Positions 1 through 7,340 of a stretch of DNA of 36,672 nt are shown here, one piece after another. Position 1 is the first letter of the stretch; every line of letters begins with the position of its first letter. The notes under the pieces were generated by a model. It had not been told where the DNA came from. It ran no database searches and worked only from the letters and a program-made list of their open reading frames with translations. A program made the translations under genes and the position numbers. The stretch comes from an uncultured Bacilli bacterium (GTDB lineage Bacteria; Bacillota_I; Bacilli_A; RF39; UBA660). The stretch covers positions 1 through 36,672 of the forward strand of contig CAKPER010000012.1 in assembly GCA_934149245.1 (NCBI GenBank), given 5' to 3'.

Positions 1-9
1 CTCTAAAAA

Positions 10-1059
10 CTATCTTTTATATATTTTCCTACATAATGGTTCTACTCTAGTACCTTTACCAGGAATTTTAATTTCTTCTAAATTATCATAAATATTATAT
101 AATTTTATTCCATATTTTTTTAACTCATCTTCACTTAATTCTTTAAAAGCTGGACAAGGTAATACAGTACCATCAAACTTTATATCAATTTTGTCAAGAC
201 CTGCATTACATTTATGAGTAGGATTATTTTGAAGAGAAATTCCTAGTTTAATATTTCCAGAATAAATTTTTTTGTACTTATCTAATAATTTCAAGAATTT
301 TTTTAATTCTTTAGAAGATAATTCTAAATCTTGATGATTTTCAGCTCCTCTACCTTGAGGTATAAAATTTAATATACTGATATTCTTTATTCTAGCAATT
401 TCTAATATTTCCAGAATATCACCTATTTCTTTATAATTTGGTTTCATAGGAATAAAATGTACAGAAACATCTAAACCACTAACAGAAGCCTCGAATAACG
501 ATTCTGAGAAAATTTGTTGTTGATTTTCATCTCTTCCCATTAAATAACAATCTATATCATGACTTTGAGCTTGATAATCAAAAACTATCTTATTTAAACC
601 AGCTTCTTTTAATTCAAATAATCTTTCTCTAGAAATATTTGTATAAGTACAAGGTTCTATTTTTTGTAGATAATATCTTTTTACTTGATTAATTAGCTCA
701 ATATTACCAGAATCATATTTTTTAATAGTTTCCAATCTTTTATTCATCGCCTCAATTAAATATTGTCTATATTCCATGTCTTCTTGTACTTTTCTGATAA
801 CTCCACTAGTAAAAATAACTGTTCTTATCCCTAAATTGCTAGCATATTCAACCATTTGAAGAAGATTGGGATGTAAAAATGGTTCTCCACCAGATAAAGA
901 TAATTCTTCTATTCCAACACTATTATAAAAATAGTCAATAACTCTTTTAAAATCTTCTAACTTTATAATTTTTCTTTTATTAATATTAGCATTTGATGAA
1001 CAAAACTTGCAGTTATTTGGACATGCTTCAATAATCTCAAAACATAAATCACGTATCAT
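10..1059 (-). CDS. radical SAM protein with extra C-terminal cysteines
   Basis: This 349-residue protein has the radical SAM signature CPNNCKFC (Cys13, Cys17, Cys20), which binds the 4Fe-4S cluster that cleaves S-adenosylmethionine. The SAM-binding motif GGEP is at about 57-60. Further cysteines near the C-terminus (about 284, 302 and 343, the middle one in TVLPCPAF) suggest an auxiliary SPASM-like cluster. That would place it among the peptide- or protein-modifying radical SAM enzymes, but no precursor peptide gene is visible nearby, so the substrate is unknown. The ATG at 1059 is preceded by AGGGGG at a good distance. It lies downstream of hpt on the same strand with a 43-nt gap. Membership of the superfamily is certain; the exact role is not. 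Confidence 0.85.
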   Translation of the reverse strand: MIRDLCFEIIEACPNNCKFCSSNANINKRKIIKLEDFKRVIDYFYNSVGIEELSLSGGEPFLHPNLLQMVEYASNLGIRTVIFTSGVIRKVQEDMEYRQYLIEAMNKRLETIKKYDSGNIELINQVKRYYLQKIEPCTYTNISRERLFELKEAGLNKIVFDYQAQSHDIDCYLMGRDENQQQIFSESLFEASVSGLDVSVHFIPMKPNYKEIGDILEILEIARIKNISILNFIPQGRGAENHQDLELSSKELKKFLKLLDKYKKIYSGNIKLGISLQNNPTHKCNAGLDKIDIKFDGTVLPCPAFKELSEDELKKYGIKLYNIYDNLEEIKIPGKGTRVEPLCRKIYKR

Positions 1060-1102
1060 CTAAATTCCCCCTAGCTTTAATTAAAATTTTTAATATAAAA
1101 TA

Positions 1103-1615
1103 CTATCTATAACCAATATAAGGAATATTTCTAAAAAATCCTTCTTCATCATCAAAACCATATCCAATTATGAATCTATCTGGTACCTCAAATCCTAAAA
1201 AATCTATTTTAACATCTACTTCTCTTCTACTTGGTTTACTAAGTAGAGAACATACTTTTATATCTTTAGGATTTTTTTTCAATAAATGTTCTAGCAAATA
1301 ACTCATACTTCTTCCAGTATCAACTATATCTTCTATTATTAAAATATTTTGATTTTTTACTTTTTCGTCATCTATATCTAAATATTTTTTTATAATTCCT
1401 GTACTTTCTTTTCCTTGGTAGCTAGATATTTTCAGAAATTCTAGTTTCATTTTTGTCTTCATTTTTAGAGTTAAATTTGTAGCAAAAAAAGCTGCACCAT
1501 TAAGAACACATATTGCAACAATATTTTCACCATTATAATATTTATCTATTTCATAAGCCAGTTCTTCAATTCGATTATCAAGTTTTTTTTCATCTATTAA
1601 TTTATTTAACTTCAC
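1103..1615 (-). CDS. hpt: hypoxanthine phosphoribosyltransferase
   Basis: This purine-salvage enzyme converts hypoxanthine or guanine plus PRPP to IMP or GMP in the cytoplasm. The PRPP-binding loop IIEDIVDTGRS lies near residues 93-103. The VLNGAAFF segment near the N-terminus and the C-terminal VPDRFIIGYGFDDEE are typical of bacterial HPRTs. The reading frame is open further upstream, to an ATG-like codon at 1651. I choose the GTG at 1615 because a perfect AGGAGG (1623-1628) sits 7 nt before it, giving 170 residues, close to the family norm. In many Bacillota hpt lies between tilS and ftsH. Here neither neighbour is present: it follows an unknown gene and lepB. Confidence 0.93.
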   Translation of the reverse strand: MKLNKLIDEKKLDNRIEELAYEIDKYYNGENIVAICVLNGAAFFATNLTLKMKTKMKLEFLKISSYQGKESTGIIKKYLDIDDEKVKNQNILIIEDIVDTGRSMSYLLEHLLKKNPKDIKVCSLLSKPSRREVDVKIDFLGFEVPDRFIIGYGFDDEEGFFRNIPYIGYR

Positions 1616-1644
1616 TTTGTACCTCCTAAAATTAAATAACATTA

Positions 1645-2154
1645 TCACCATTCATGATTAGGATCATATCCATTTTCTTTTTCCCATTTAATATGATTTT
1701 CTCTAGCATTTCTAACAGCAGCACATCCATTATTTAAAATTACACTTGCTCCATCTGTTACTATAAAAAATGGTAAATTATAAATCTTAGATATTTTTTT
1801 TACATCATCGCAAAACATCCTAACTTTAGTTATTTTATCGTTAATTTTTTGTGAATTATATCTTAAATAATTTAACTTTTCATAATTATTCAAATCTTGC
1901 CAAAAAATTTTAATATCTTTAGAACTAAAGATATTATATATAATCGAAGATATCTTTTCAAAGTAATCTTTTTGAGTAATAAATTCTAATTTATACTCTT
2001 TTTTGGTAGACAAAAGGTTATTTTTTAAATAGCTAATATTAATACTAATAATATTACTATCTGTAAGTAAATTATTATCTTGTAATACTTTAATTATTTG
2101 AGTTAATTTCTTTAAATCTTTTTCAAATATTTCGACAATTATACTCTTTTTCAT
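1645..2154 (-). CDS. hypothetical protein with C-terminal DPNHEW motif
   Basis: I do not recognise a named family. The protein is about 169 residues, Lys/Asn/Ile-rich, with no signal peptide or membrane segment. The last 30 residues, including CAAVRNARENHIKWEKENG followed by DPNHEW, look much more conserved than the rest. They recall a short '(A)R..H..WE...G.DP.H.W' tail seen in some small Bacillota and phage proteins, but that is a recollection and not a search result. The frame extends to a GTG at 2181. I choose the ATG at 2154 because GAGAGG (2164-2169) lies 9 nt before it. It sits between lepB and hpt on the same strand. Confidence 0.7.
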   Translation of the reverse strand: MKKSIIVEIFEKDLKKLTQIIKVLQDNNLLTDSNIISINISYLKNNLLSTKKEYKLEFITQKDYFEKISSIIYNIFSSKDIKIFWQDLNNYEKLNYLRYNSQKINDKITKVRMFCDDVKKISKIYNLPFFIVTDGASVILNNGCAAVRNARENHIKWEKENGYDPNHEW

Positions 2155-2197
2155 TAATTTTTTCCTCTCTGATAAGAACACTTTAAAATATTAGTAA

Positions 2198-2812
2198 TTA
2201 CTTAACTAGCCCTATTTTCGTAATAGGCCATATTCTAAGTGTTGCCTTACCTAATATTTTATTTTTAGAAAATAAACCCTTAACTCTAGAATCAGCTGAT
2301 ACTTCTCTATTATCCCCCAAAGCTAAATACATACCAGAAGGAATTTTTCCATTACACCTATCATCATTTATCTCACATATATCTTCTAGAGTAAAGTCAC
2401 TAGTATTTCCTATTCCATAATTATCTTTAACTTTATGATTATTTATATATAATTTATTATCAATATACTCAACCTTATCACCAGGTAAGCCTATTACTCT
2501 CTTAATTATTAAATCTTTTTCTTCATTAATAACAATGATATCATATCTTTTTATATCATGAAGCCTATAAGAAATTTTTGATAAAAATAATATTTGTCCA
2601 TCTTTTAGGGTGTAATCCATTGAGTCTCCCCTAACAATAACAGGAGTAACTATATAACTTCTAATTATTATAACAGCAATAACTATAACTACATAGGGAA
2701 TTATTTCGTTTAAAATTTTATTTTGAAATAATACTTTTTTTTCACTTAATTTAGTATCTTTATCCTTCTTGTTCTTTTCTAAATTAGTAGAATTATTTTT
2801 TTTATTTACCAC
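2198..2812 (-). CDS. lepB: type I signal peptidase
   Basis: This is a membrane-anchored serine protease that removes signal peptides from exported proteins. The product has a Lys-rich cytoplasmic N-terminus, one membrane segment (about residues 37-55, EIIPYVVIVIAVIII), then the catalytic Ser in VRGDSMDYTL and the catalytic Lys in DLIIKRVIGLPGD. The C-terminal GDNREVSADSR box is the usual signal-peptidase box. The frame is open to a TTG at 2839, but that codon overlaps the -10 of a good promoter (2839-2867) and could not be in the mRNA. GTG at 2812, with GGTGA (2818-2822) just upstream, is therefore the likely start, giving about 204 residues. Confidence 0.92.
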   Translation of the reverse strand: MVNKKNNSTNLEKNKKDKDTKLSEKKVLFQNKILNEIIPYVVIVIAVIIIRSYIVTPVIVRGDSMDYTLKDGQILFLSKISYRLHDIKRYDIIVINEEKDLIIKRVIGLPGDKVEYIDNKLYINNHKVKDNYGIGNTSDFTLEDICEINDDRCNGKIPSGMYLALGDNREVSADSRVKGLFSKNKILGKATLRIWPITKIGLVK

Positions 2813-2838
2813 ATATATCACCACTTTTTCTGTAAACA

Positions 2839-2867
2839 ATTATATCATTTTAAAAATTAAAGAGCAA
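2839..2867 (-). promoter_or_regulatory. sigma-A-type promoter of lepB
   Basis: On the minus strand TTGCTC (2862-2867) and a perfect TATAAT (2839-2844) are separated by 17 nt. Transcription would start near 2832. This excludes the upstream TTG codon as the lepB start. The same transcript probably continues through the unknown gene at 1645 and hpt. Confidence 0.7.
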
Positions 2868-2977
2868 TAAAAATGTCCCTATAATTATATTATTCTCCCT
2901 TTAAGGGCAATTTCCTTTTTATTTTAAAAATTTTTGATATTTTTTGTTAAAATTTTTCATAAAATAATATATTAATC

Positions 2978-3014
2978 AAAAAAGAACCATTAAAAATTAA
3001 TTTTTTGGTTCTTT
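2978..3014 (-). terminator. intrinsic terminator after rplS
   Basis: The minus strand reads AAAGAACC, an AT-rich loop, GGTTCTTT and then a run of T. The arms are 3007-3014 and 2981-2988. It begins 9 nt after the rplS stop codon. Confidence 0.85.
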
Positions 3015-3022
3015 AATATAAA

Positions 3023-3406
3023 CTAATTTGCTTTTTTTAAAATTTCTTTGTTAGCTCTTTCTTTAATGTTATACTTCTTAGTTCTTCTTCTTAAGAAATA
3101 CAACTTAGCACGTCTAACTTTACCTTTTTTAACAACTTCAATACTATCAATATTAGGACTATGGATAGGAAATGTTTTTTCTACACCAACTCCACTATAA
3201 TTTGCTCTTACAGTAAATGTTTCAGAAATTCCCATATTCTTACGTGAAATAACAATACCTTTAAAGTTTTGTACTCTGTTTACTTCCTTACCATTTCTAT
3301 AATCTTTGATTTTACATCCAACTACTACAGTATCTCCAACTCTAAATTCTGGAACATTAGGATTAAGTTGTTTTTCAGTAATTTTTTCAATTAAATTCTT
3401 TGCCAT
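3023..3406 (-). CDS. rplS: 50S ribosomal protein L19
   Basis: This component of the large ribosomal subunit lies at the interface with the 30S subunit. Recognisable blocks are PEFRVGDTVVV, RVQNFKGIVISRK, ETFTVRANYSGVGVEKTFPIHSP, and the basic KVRRAKLYFLRRRTKK. The frame is open for 13 codons upstream, but AAGGAG (3416-3421) lies 9 nt before the ATG at 3406. That start gives 127 residues beginning MAKNLIEKIT, slightly longer than most L19 because of its C-terminal tail. It has its own promoter and terminator and so forms a single-gene unit, rather than following trmD and rimM as in many Bacillota. Confidence 0.97.
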   Translation of the reverse strand: MAKNLIEKITEKQLNPNVPEFRVGDTVVVGCKIKDYRNGKEVNRVQNFKGIVISRKNMGISETFTVRANYSGVGVEKTFPIHSPNIDSIEVVKKGKVRRAKLYFLRRRTKKYNIKERANKEILKKAN

Positions 3407-3421
3407 TTTCTTCATCTCCTT

Positions 3422-3469
3422 TTCGATATATATGTGTTTTATCAATCATAACTAGTATAAGTCATCGAA
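3422..3469 (-). promoter_or_regulatory. possible rplS leader stem sequestering the RBS region
   Basis: The rplS mRNA should start near 3477, leaving a leader of about 70 nt. Within it, 5'-TTCGAT (3464-3469) can pair with ATCGAA (3422-3427), which abuts the AAGGAG ribosome site. This may be an autoregulatory leader of the kind known for L19 in Bacillus. I do not see enough structure to assign it to that known family. Confidence 0.3.
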
Positions 3470-3483
3470 TTGCCACGTACTAA

Positions 3484-3511
3484 ATTATATCATATTTTCT
3501 ATTAATTACAA
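3484..3511 (-). promoter_or_regulatory. promoter of rplS
   Basis: On the minus strand TTGTAA (3506-3511), a 16-nt spacer and a perfect TATAAT (3484-3489). The element lies in the short gap between pnp and rplS. Confidence 0.7.
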
Positions 3512-3517
3512 GCGTTT

Positions 3518-5671
3518 CTATTTCTTTTCTTCGTTTATCTTAACATTTTTCTTTAAAAGTTCTTTACGAGATAAGTTTAGCTTGCCTTTCTTATCATATC
3601 CTGTTGCAATTGCTAGTAATTCATCACCAACATTTGCAATATCACTAGGCTTACCAACTCTTTTTATATCTAGCTGTGAAACGTGAATTAAGCCTTCACA
3701 TCCAGGCCATAATTCAACAAACAAACCAAACTCTTGAACTGAAACAACTTTAACTTTATAAACTTTGCCGATTTCTACTTCTCTAGCAATATCTTGAATC
3801 ATTTTAATAGTCTTATCAATAATACTTTTATCATTATGATATACAATAACACGACCATCATCTTCTAAATCAACTTTGACAGCATCCTTATCTTGAACAG
3901 TTTTAACCCCAGATGCCTCACATATAATTTTTGTAATCATATCACCGCCACGACCAATTACATCTTTTATTTTGTCTGGATTAATATGAATAGTTTCTAT
4001 CTTAGGTGCATATTTAGACAATTCTTTTCTTGGTTCTTTAATACATGCTTCCATAACATCTAATATTTGCATTCTTGCTTTGTTAGCTTGTTCTAAAGCT
4101 TCTTTTAATATTTGTCTACTAACACCTTTAATTTTTATATCCATTTGAAGAGCACATATACCATTTCTTGTACCAGCAACTTTAAAATCCATATCCCCCA
4201 TATGATCTTCTAATCCTTGAATATCTGTTAAAATAGTATATTTATCGTCCTTGGTAATAAGTCCCATAGCAATACCTGCAACTGGAGCTTTGATTGGAAC
4301 ACCTGCTGCCATTAATGATAGACATCCTGCACAAATAGAAGCTTGACTACTTGAGCCATTACTTTCTAAGACATCACTAACAACTCTTATAGTATAAGGA
4401 AATTCTTCTTCACTAGGAATAACTTGTAATAAAGCTCTTTCTCCTAAAGCACCATGACCAATTTCTCTTCTACCTGGTGCCCCATATCTTCCAACTTCTC
4501 CAACACAAAAAGATGGAAAATTATAATGATGCATAAATCTCTTTTCGTCTTCAATCCCTAAGCCATCTAAAATTTGGTGTTCACCTAGAGCTCCTAATGT
4601 TGTTGTTGATAACACTTGAGTTTGTCCTCTTGTAAACAATGCTGAACCATGAGTTCTTGCTAATAAATCTATTCTAGCAGATAATGGTCTAATCTCATCC
4701 ATAGCTCTTCCATCAGGTCTAATATGATCGTTTATAATTAGATTTCTAACTTCATCGCCTTCTATTTTATCAACTATAGATTTAACATCAGCTGAAACAG
4801 AAGAACTAATATCACTATCTTTATATTTATCTGTAAAATATTTAATAGTTTCTTCTTTTACTTCATCAATTTTAGCATATTTTTCTAATTTATCTTTGAT
4901 TTGAATTGCAACTAACATTTTTTCTCTTGAAAATTCGATTACTTCTTGTCTTAAATTTTCATCTATTTTTTTTAGAGTAACCTCAGCTTTAGGAACACCA
5001 ACTTCATCCACAATTTTTTCTTGAAACTCTATTAATTTCTTTATAGCTTCATGCCCAAACATTAGAGCATCAATCATATCACTTTCACTAACTTCACTAG
5101 CACCTGCTTCTACCATATTAATAGCATCTTTAGTTCCAGCAACAGATAAGTTAATATCACTTTTTTCAAGTTCACTAACACTTGGATTTATGATTAAATT
5201 GCCATCTACTCTTCCTACTACAACACCTGCAACAGGATCAGAAAATGGAATATTACTAATCATTAAAGAAATTGAAGAGCCTAGTAATGCTGTCATTTCT
5301 GGAGTACAATCTTGATCGACTGACATGACAGTATTTACAACTTGCACTTCATTTCTAAATCCTTCTGGAAATAAAGGTCTAATAGGTCTATCAATAAGTC
5401 TAGCAGCTAAAACAGCTTGATCGGTAGGTCTACCTTCTCTTTTTATAAAGCCACCTGGTATTTTTCCAACTGAGTATAATTTTTCTTGATAATTTATTGT
5501 AAGAGGAAAAAAGTCAGCATCAATAGCTTTATTACTCATAACACTTGCAGTTAATACAGCTGTGTCATTATATCTAACAAGGCAAGCTCCATTTGCTTGT
5601 TTTGCAAGTTCTCCTACTTCAACAACAATTTTTCTTCCTCCAAAATCTAATTCAAATACCTTCTTCTCCAT
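3518..5671 (-). CDS. pnp: polyribonucleotide nucleotidyltransferase (PNPase)
   Basis: This is a phosphorolytic 3'-to-5' exoribonuclease for mRNA turnover. It has 717 residues, normal for the family. Two RNase PH-like domains make up residues 1 to about 550 (with KIPGGFIKREGRPTD near the N-terminus and the PGRREIGHGALGERAL block in the second). A KH domain follows with the GRGG loop at about 573-576, then an S1 domain at about 635-705 (GLFVELWPGCEGLIHVSQ). The ATG at 5671 is preceded by AAAGGAG. It follows rpsO across a hairpin, the same order as in Bacillus and E. coli, where processing of that junction is part of PNPase control. Confidence 0.98.
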   Translation of the reverse strand: MEKKVFELDFGGRKIVVEVGELAKQANGACLVRYNDTAVLTASVMSNKAIDADFFPLTINYQEKLYSVGKIPGGFIKREGRPTDQAVLAARLIDRPIRPLFPEGFRNEVQVVNTVMSVDQDCTPEMTALLGSSISLMISNIPFSDPVAGVVVGRVDGNLIINPSVSELEKSDINLSVAGTKDAINMVEAGASEVSESDMIDALMFGHEAIKKLIEFQEKIVDEVGVPKAEVTLKKIDENLRQEVIEFSREKMLVAIQIKDKLEKYAKIDEVKEETIKYFTDKYKDSDISSSVSADVKSIVDKIEGDEVRNLIINDHIRPDGRAMDEIRPLSARIDLLARTHGSALFTRGQTQVLSTTTLGALGEHQILDGLGIEDEKRFMHHYNFPSFCVGEVGRYGAPGRREIGHGALGERALLQVIPSEEEFPYTIRVVSDVLESNGSSSQASICAGCLSLMAAGVPIKAPVAGIAMGLITKDDKYTILTDIQGLEDHMGDMDFKVAGTRNGICALQMDIKIKGVSRQILKEALEQANKARMQILDVMEACIKEPRKELSKYAPKIETIHINPDKIKDVIGRGGDMITKIICEASGVKTVQDKDAVKVDLEDDGRVIVYHNDKSIIDKTIKMIQDIAREVEIGKVYKVKVVSVQEFGLFVELWPGCEGLIHVSQLDIKRVGKPSDIANVGDELLAIATGYDKKGKLNLSRKELLKKNVKINEEKK

Positions 5672-5715
5672 TATTTCACTCCTTTAAATTTAAAATACTA
5701 TATTCCTAAAATAAA

Positions 5716-5739
5716 GACACTCTAAAAAAATTGAGTGTC
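5716..5739 (-). terminator. rpsO-pnp intergenic terminator or attenuator
   Basis: The minus strand has GACACTC, a T-rich loop, GAGTGTC and then TTTATTTT (arms 5733-5739 and 5716-5722). It lies between the rpsO stop and pnp. Since no strong pnp promoter is visible after it, partial read-through is likely. Confidence 0.75.
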
Positions 5740-5757
5740 CACAATAATTATTAGTTA

Positions 5758-6027
5758 TTATTTTCTTAATCCTAATTTACTAACAACTTCTCTATATTTC
5801 TTAACATCATTTTCTTTTAAATAGTTAAGTAAACTTCTTCTTTTACCAACCATCATTAAAAGACCACGCTTAGAATGTTTATCTTGCTTATTATTTTTCA
5901 AGTGCTCTGTTAAAGCATTAATTCTAGCAGTTAAAACAGCTATTTGAACTTCTGGAGAACCTGTATCTTTTTCATCTCTAGCAAATTCTTTAATTATTTT
6001 TGTTTTAACATCTTTCTTTAAAGCCAT
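5758..6027 (-). CDS. rpsO: 30S ribosomal protein S15
   Basis: This small-subunit protein binds 16S rRNA early in assembly. It has exactly 89 residues when started at the ATG at 6027, the canonical S15 length. It shows the typical blocks DTGSPEVQIAVLTARINALT, HLKNNKQDKHSKRGLLMMVG, KRRSLLNYLK and the end YREVVSKLGLRK. AGGAGGG lies just upstream of 6027, so the 22 additional open codons further upstream are not used. It has its own promoter at 6065-6093 and heads the pnp unit. Confidence 0.98.
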   Translation of the reverse strand: MALKKDVKTKIIKEFARDEKDTGSPEVQIAVLTARINALTEHLKNNKQDKHSKRGLLMMVGKRRSLLNYLKENDVKKYREVVSKLGLRK

Positions 6028-6064
6028 TGTTATCCCTCCTTCTTTATAGTTACACAAATTACAT

Positions 6065-6093
6065 AGTATAATGTAAGAGGTACAAAATACCAA
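6065..6093 (-). promoter_or_regulatory. promoter of rpsO
   Basis: On the minus strand TTGGTA (6088-6093), a 17-nt spacer and TATACT (6065-6070). Both boxes lie upstream of the chosen rpsO start, consistent with a leader of about 30 nt. Confidence 0.6.
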
Positions 6094-6156
6094 GTAAAAA
6101 GAACAATATAATTGTAATATATAAATTATATTATTGCAATACTTTTAAGATGATTT

Positions 6157-6681
6157 TTACTTTTTTCTAAACAATTTCTTATGTTTTTTCTCAAAAATGC
6201 TCTTTTGTTCTAATAATTTTTCCTCACTAGTTAAAACATTATGAATTTCTGTAAGCAACATATTATTGACTTCTAGTTCATCAATTTTTTCTAAAACATA
6301 ACTCTTAAAATCTAAGAAACCTTTTTCTCTATCTAATAGTTTTAAGTATTCAAGTTCTTCTTTGGAATCGCTTTTCTTAAATAAATAGACAGACAGCCAT
6401 AAATCAACTAAATATTTAAAAGAACTATCTTCAAAATATTTTGACTGATATTCTTCTAGAAATTGTAGCTTTTTAATATTAATATCTGTAATAATAGCTT
6501 GATTAGCTCTTTTCACGAAAACAACAATATTCATAGCATAATCATCTGATAGATTTTGACATTCACTAAAATAATTTTGATAAATTACTTTAATAGCCTC
6601 TTTATCTTTTTCTAATAAAGTTAAATCAGCTAGTGCTTTTTGATATTCTCCCTCTGATATATTTTTTTTATTTTTAAACAT
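6157..6681 (-). CDS. hypothetical helical protein
   Basis: I do not recognise this 174-residue protein. It has no signal peptide or membrane segment. It is predicted mostly helical from its Glu/Lys/Leu pattern, begins MFKNKKNISEGEYQKAL and ends in a very basic tail (KKHKKLFRKK). The tail could bind nucleic acid or membranes, but that is a guess. The start is well supported by AGGGAGG a few nt before the ATG. It follows the cytidylate-kinase-like gene by 26 nt and is probably in the same transcript as that gene and the ABC exporter upstream. Confidence 0.65.
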   Translation of the reverse strand: MFKNKKNISEGEYQKALADLTLLEKDKEAIKVIYQNYFSECQNLSDDYAMNIVVFVKRANQAIITDINIKKLQFLEEYQSKYFEDSSFKYLVDLWLSVYLFKKSDSKEELEYLKLLDREKGFLDFKSYVLEKIDELEVNNMLLTEIHNVLTSEEKLLEQKSIFEKKHKKLFRKK

Positions 6682-6707
6682 AAAAACCTCCCTATATATA
6701 ATTATTA

Positions 6708-7322
6708 TTATTTTTTTAATAAATTATTATAAATATCAACCAACATATCAGCAGTTTTATCTACACCAAGTAAAGAAGAGTCTATACAATAATCATAATC
6801 TCTAATACTCCCCCAAATATGTCCTTTATTTATAGATTCATAATATTTTTTTCTTTGTTTATCAATAATCTTTAATTGTTTTTTAGTTTCTTCATAACTT
6901 ACATCATTTAATTTCATCTTTCTTCTAATTTTAAAATCTAAGTTATTAGAATAGATAAAAATGTTTATAACATTGTTTTTACCTTTTAAGATATTATTAG
7001 CATTTCTTCCTAATATAACACAACTTCCATGATTAGCAATATCGACAATTGTATCCCTAATTATAGATTGGTAAACATCACTAGAATAAATACCGTTATC
7101 TTTATAATTATTCATATTAAACATTTCTAAATTTTTTAATATTTCACTTTTATTTTTTTCATCATTTTCTTCTAATTTAGAGTAATCACATTTATTTTTT
7201 TCATAAGCCTTTGTTAAAATATTCTTATCATAAAATGGAATACCCAATTTTTTACTAACTAATTCTCCAATATATTTACCACCTGAACCATATTCTCTTC
7301 CAATAGTAATTATAACATTCAT
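6708..7322 (-). CDS. cytidylate kinase-like protein
   Basis: This 204-residue P-loop NTPase-like protein starts with VIITIGREYGSGGKYIGELV. That is the N-terminal signature of the cytidylate kinase-like family of Bacillota, in which a GREYGSGG loop replaces the classical Walker A. Further hallmarks are GIPFYDKNIL, the CVILGRNANNIL block and IRRKMKLNDVSYEETKKQ, the lid region. The family is presumed to phosphorylate a nucleotide or a related small molecule, but its substrates are mostly unproven, so I do not call it cmk. It follows the ABC exporter gene by 18 nt. Confidence 0.8.
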   Translation of the reverse strand: MNVIITIGREYGSGGKYIGELVSKKLGIPFYDKNILTKAYEKNKCDYSKLEENDEKNKSEILKNLEMFNMNNYKDNGIYSSDVYQSIIRDTIVDIANHGSCVILGRNANNILKGKNNVINIFIYSNNLDFKIRRKMKLNDVSYEETKKQLKIIDKQRKKYYESINKGHIWGSIRDYDYCIDSSLLGVDKTADMLVDIYNNLLKK

Positions 7323-7340
7323 AAAAATATTTCCTTCTTT

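Noticed and set aside
2839..2839. TTG start for lepB at 2839
   Set aside because: It overlaps the -10 box of a good promoter and would not be transcribed.
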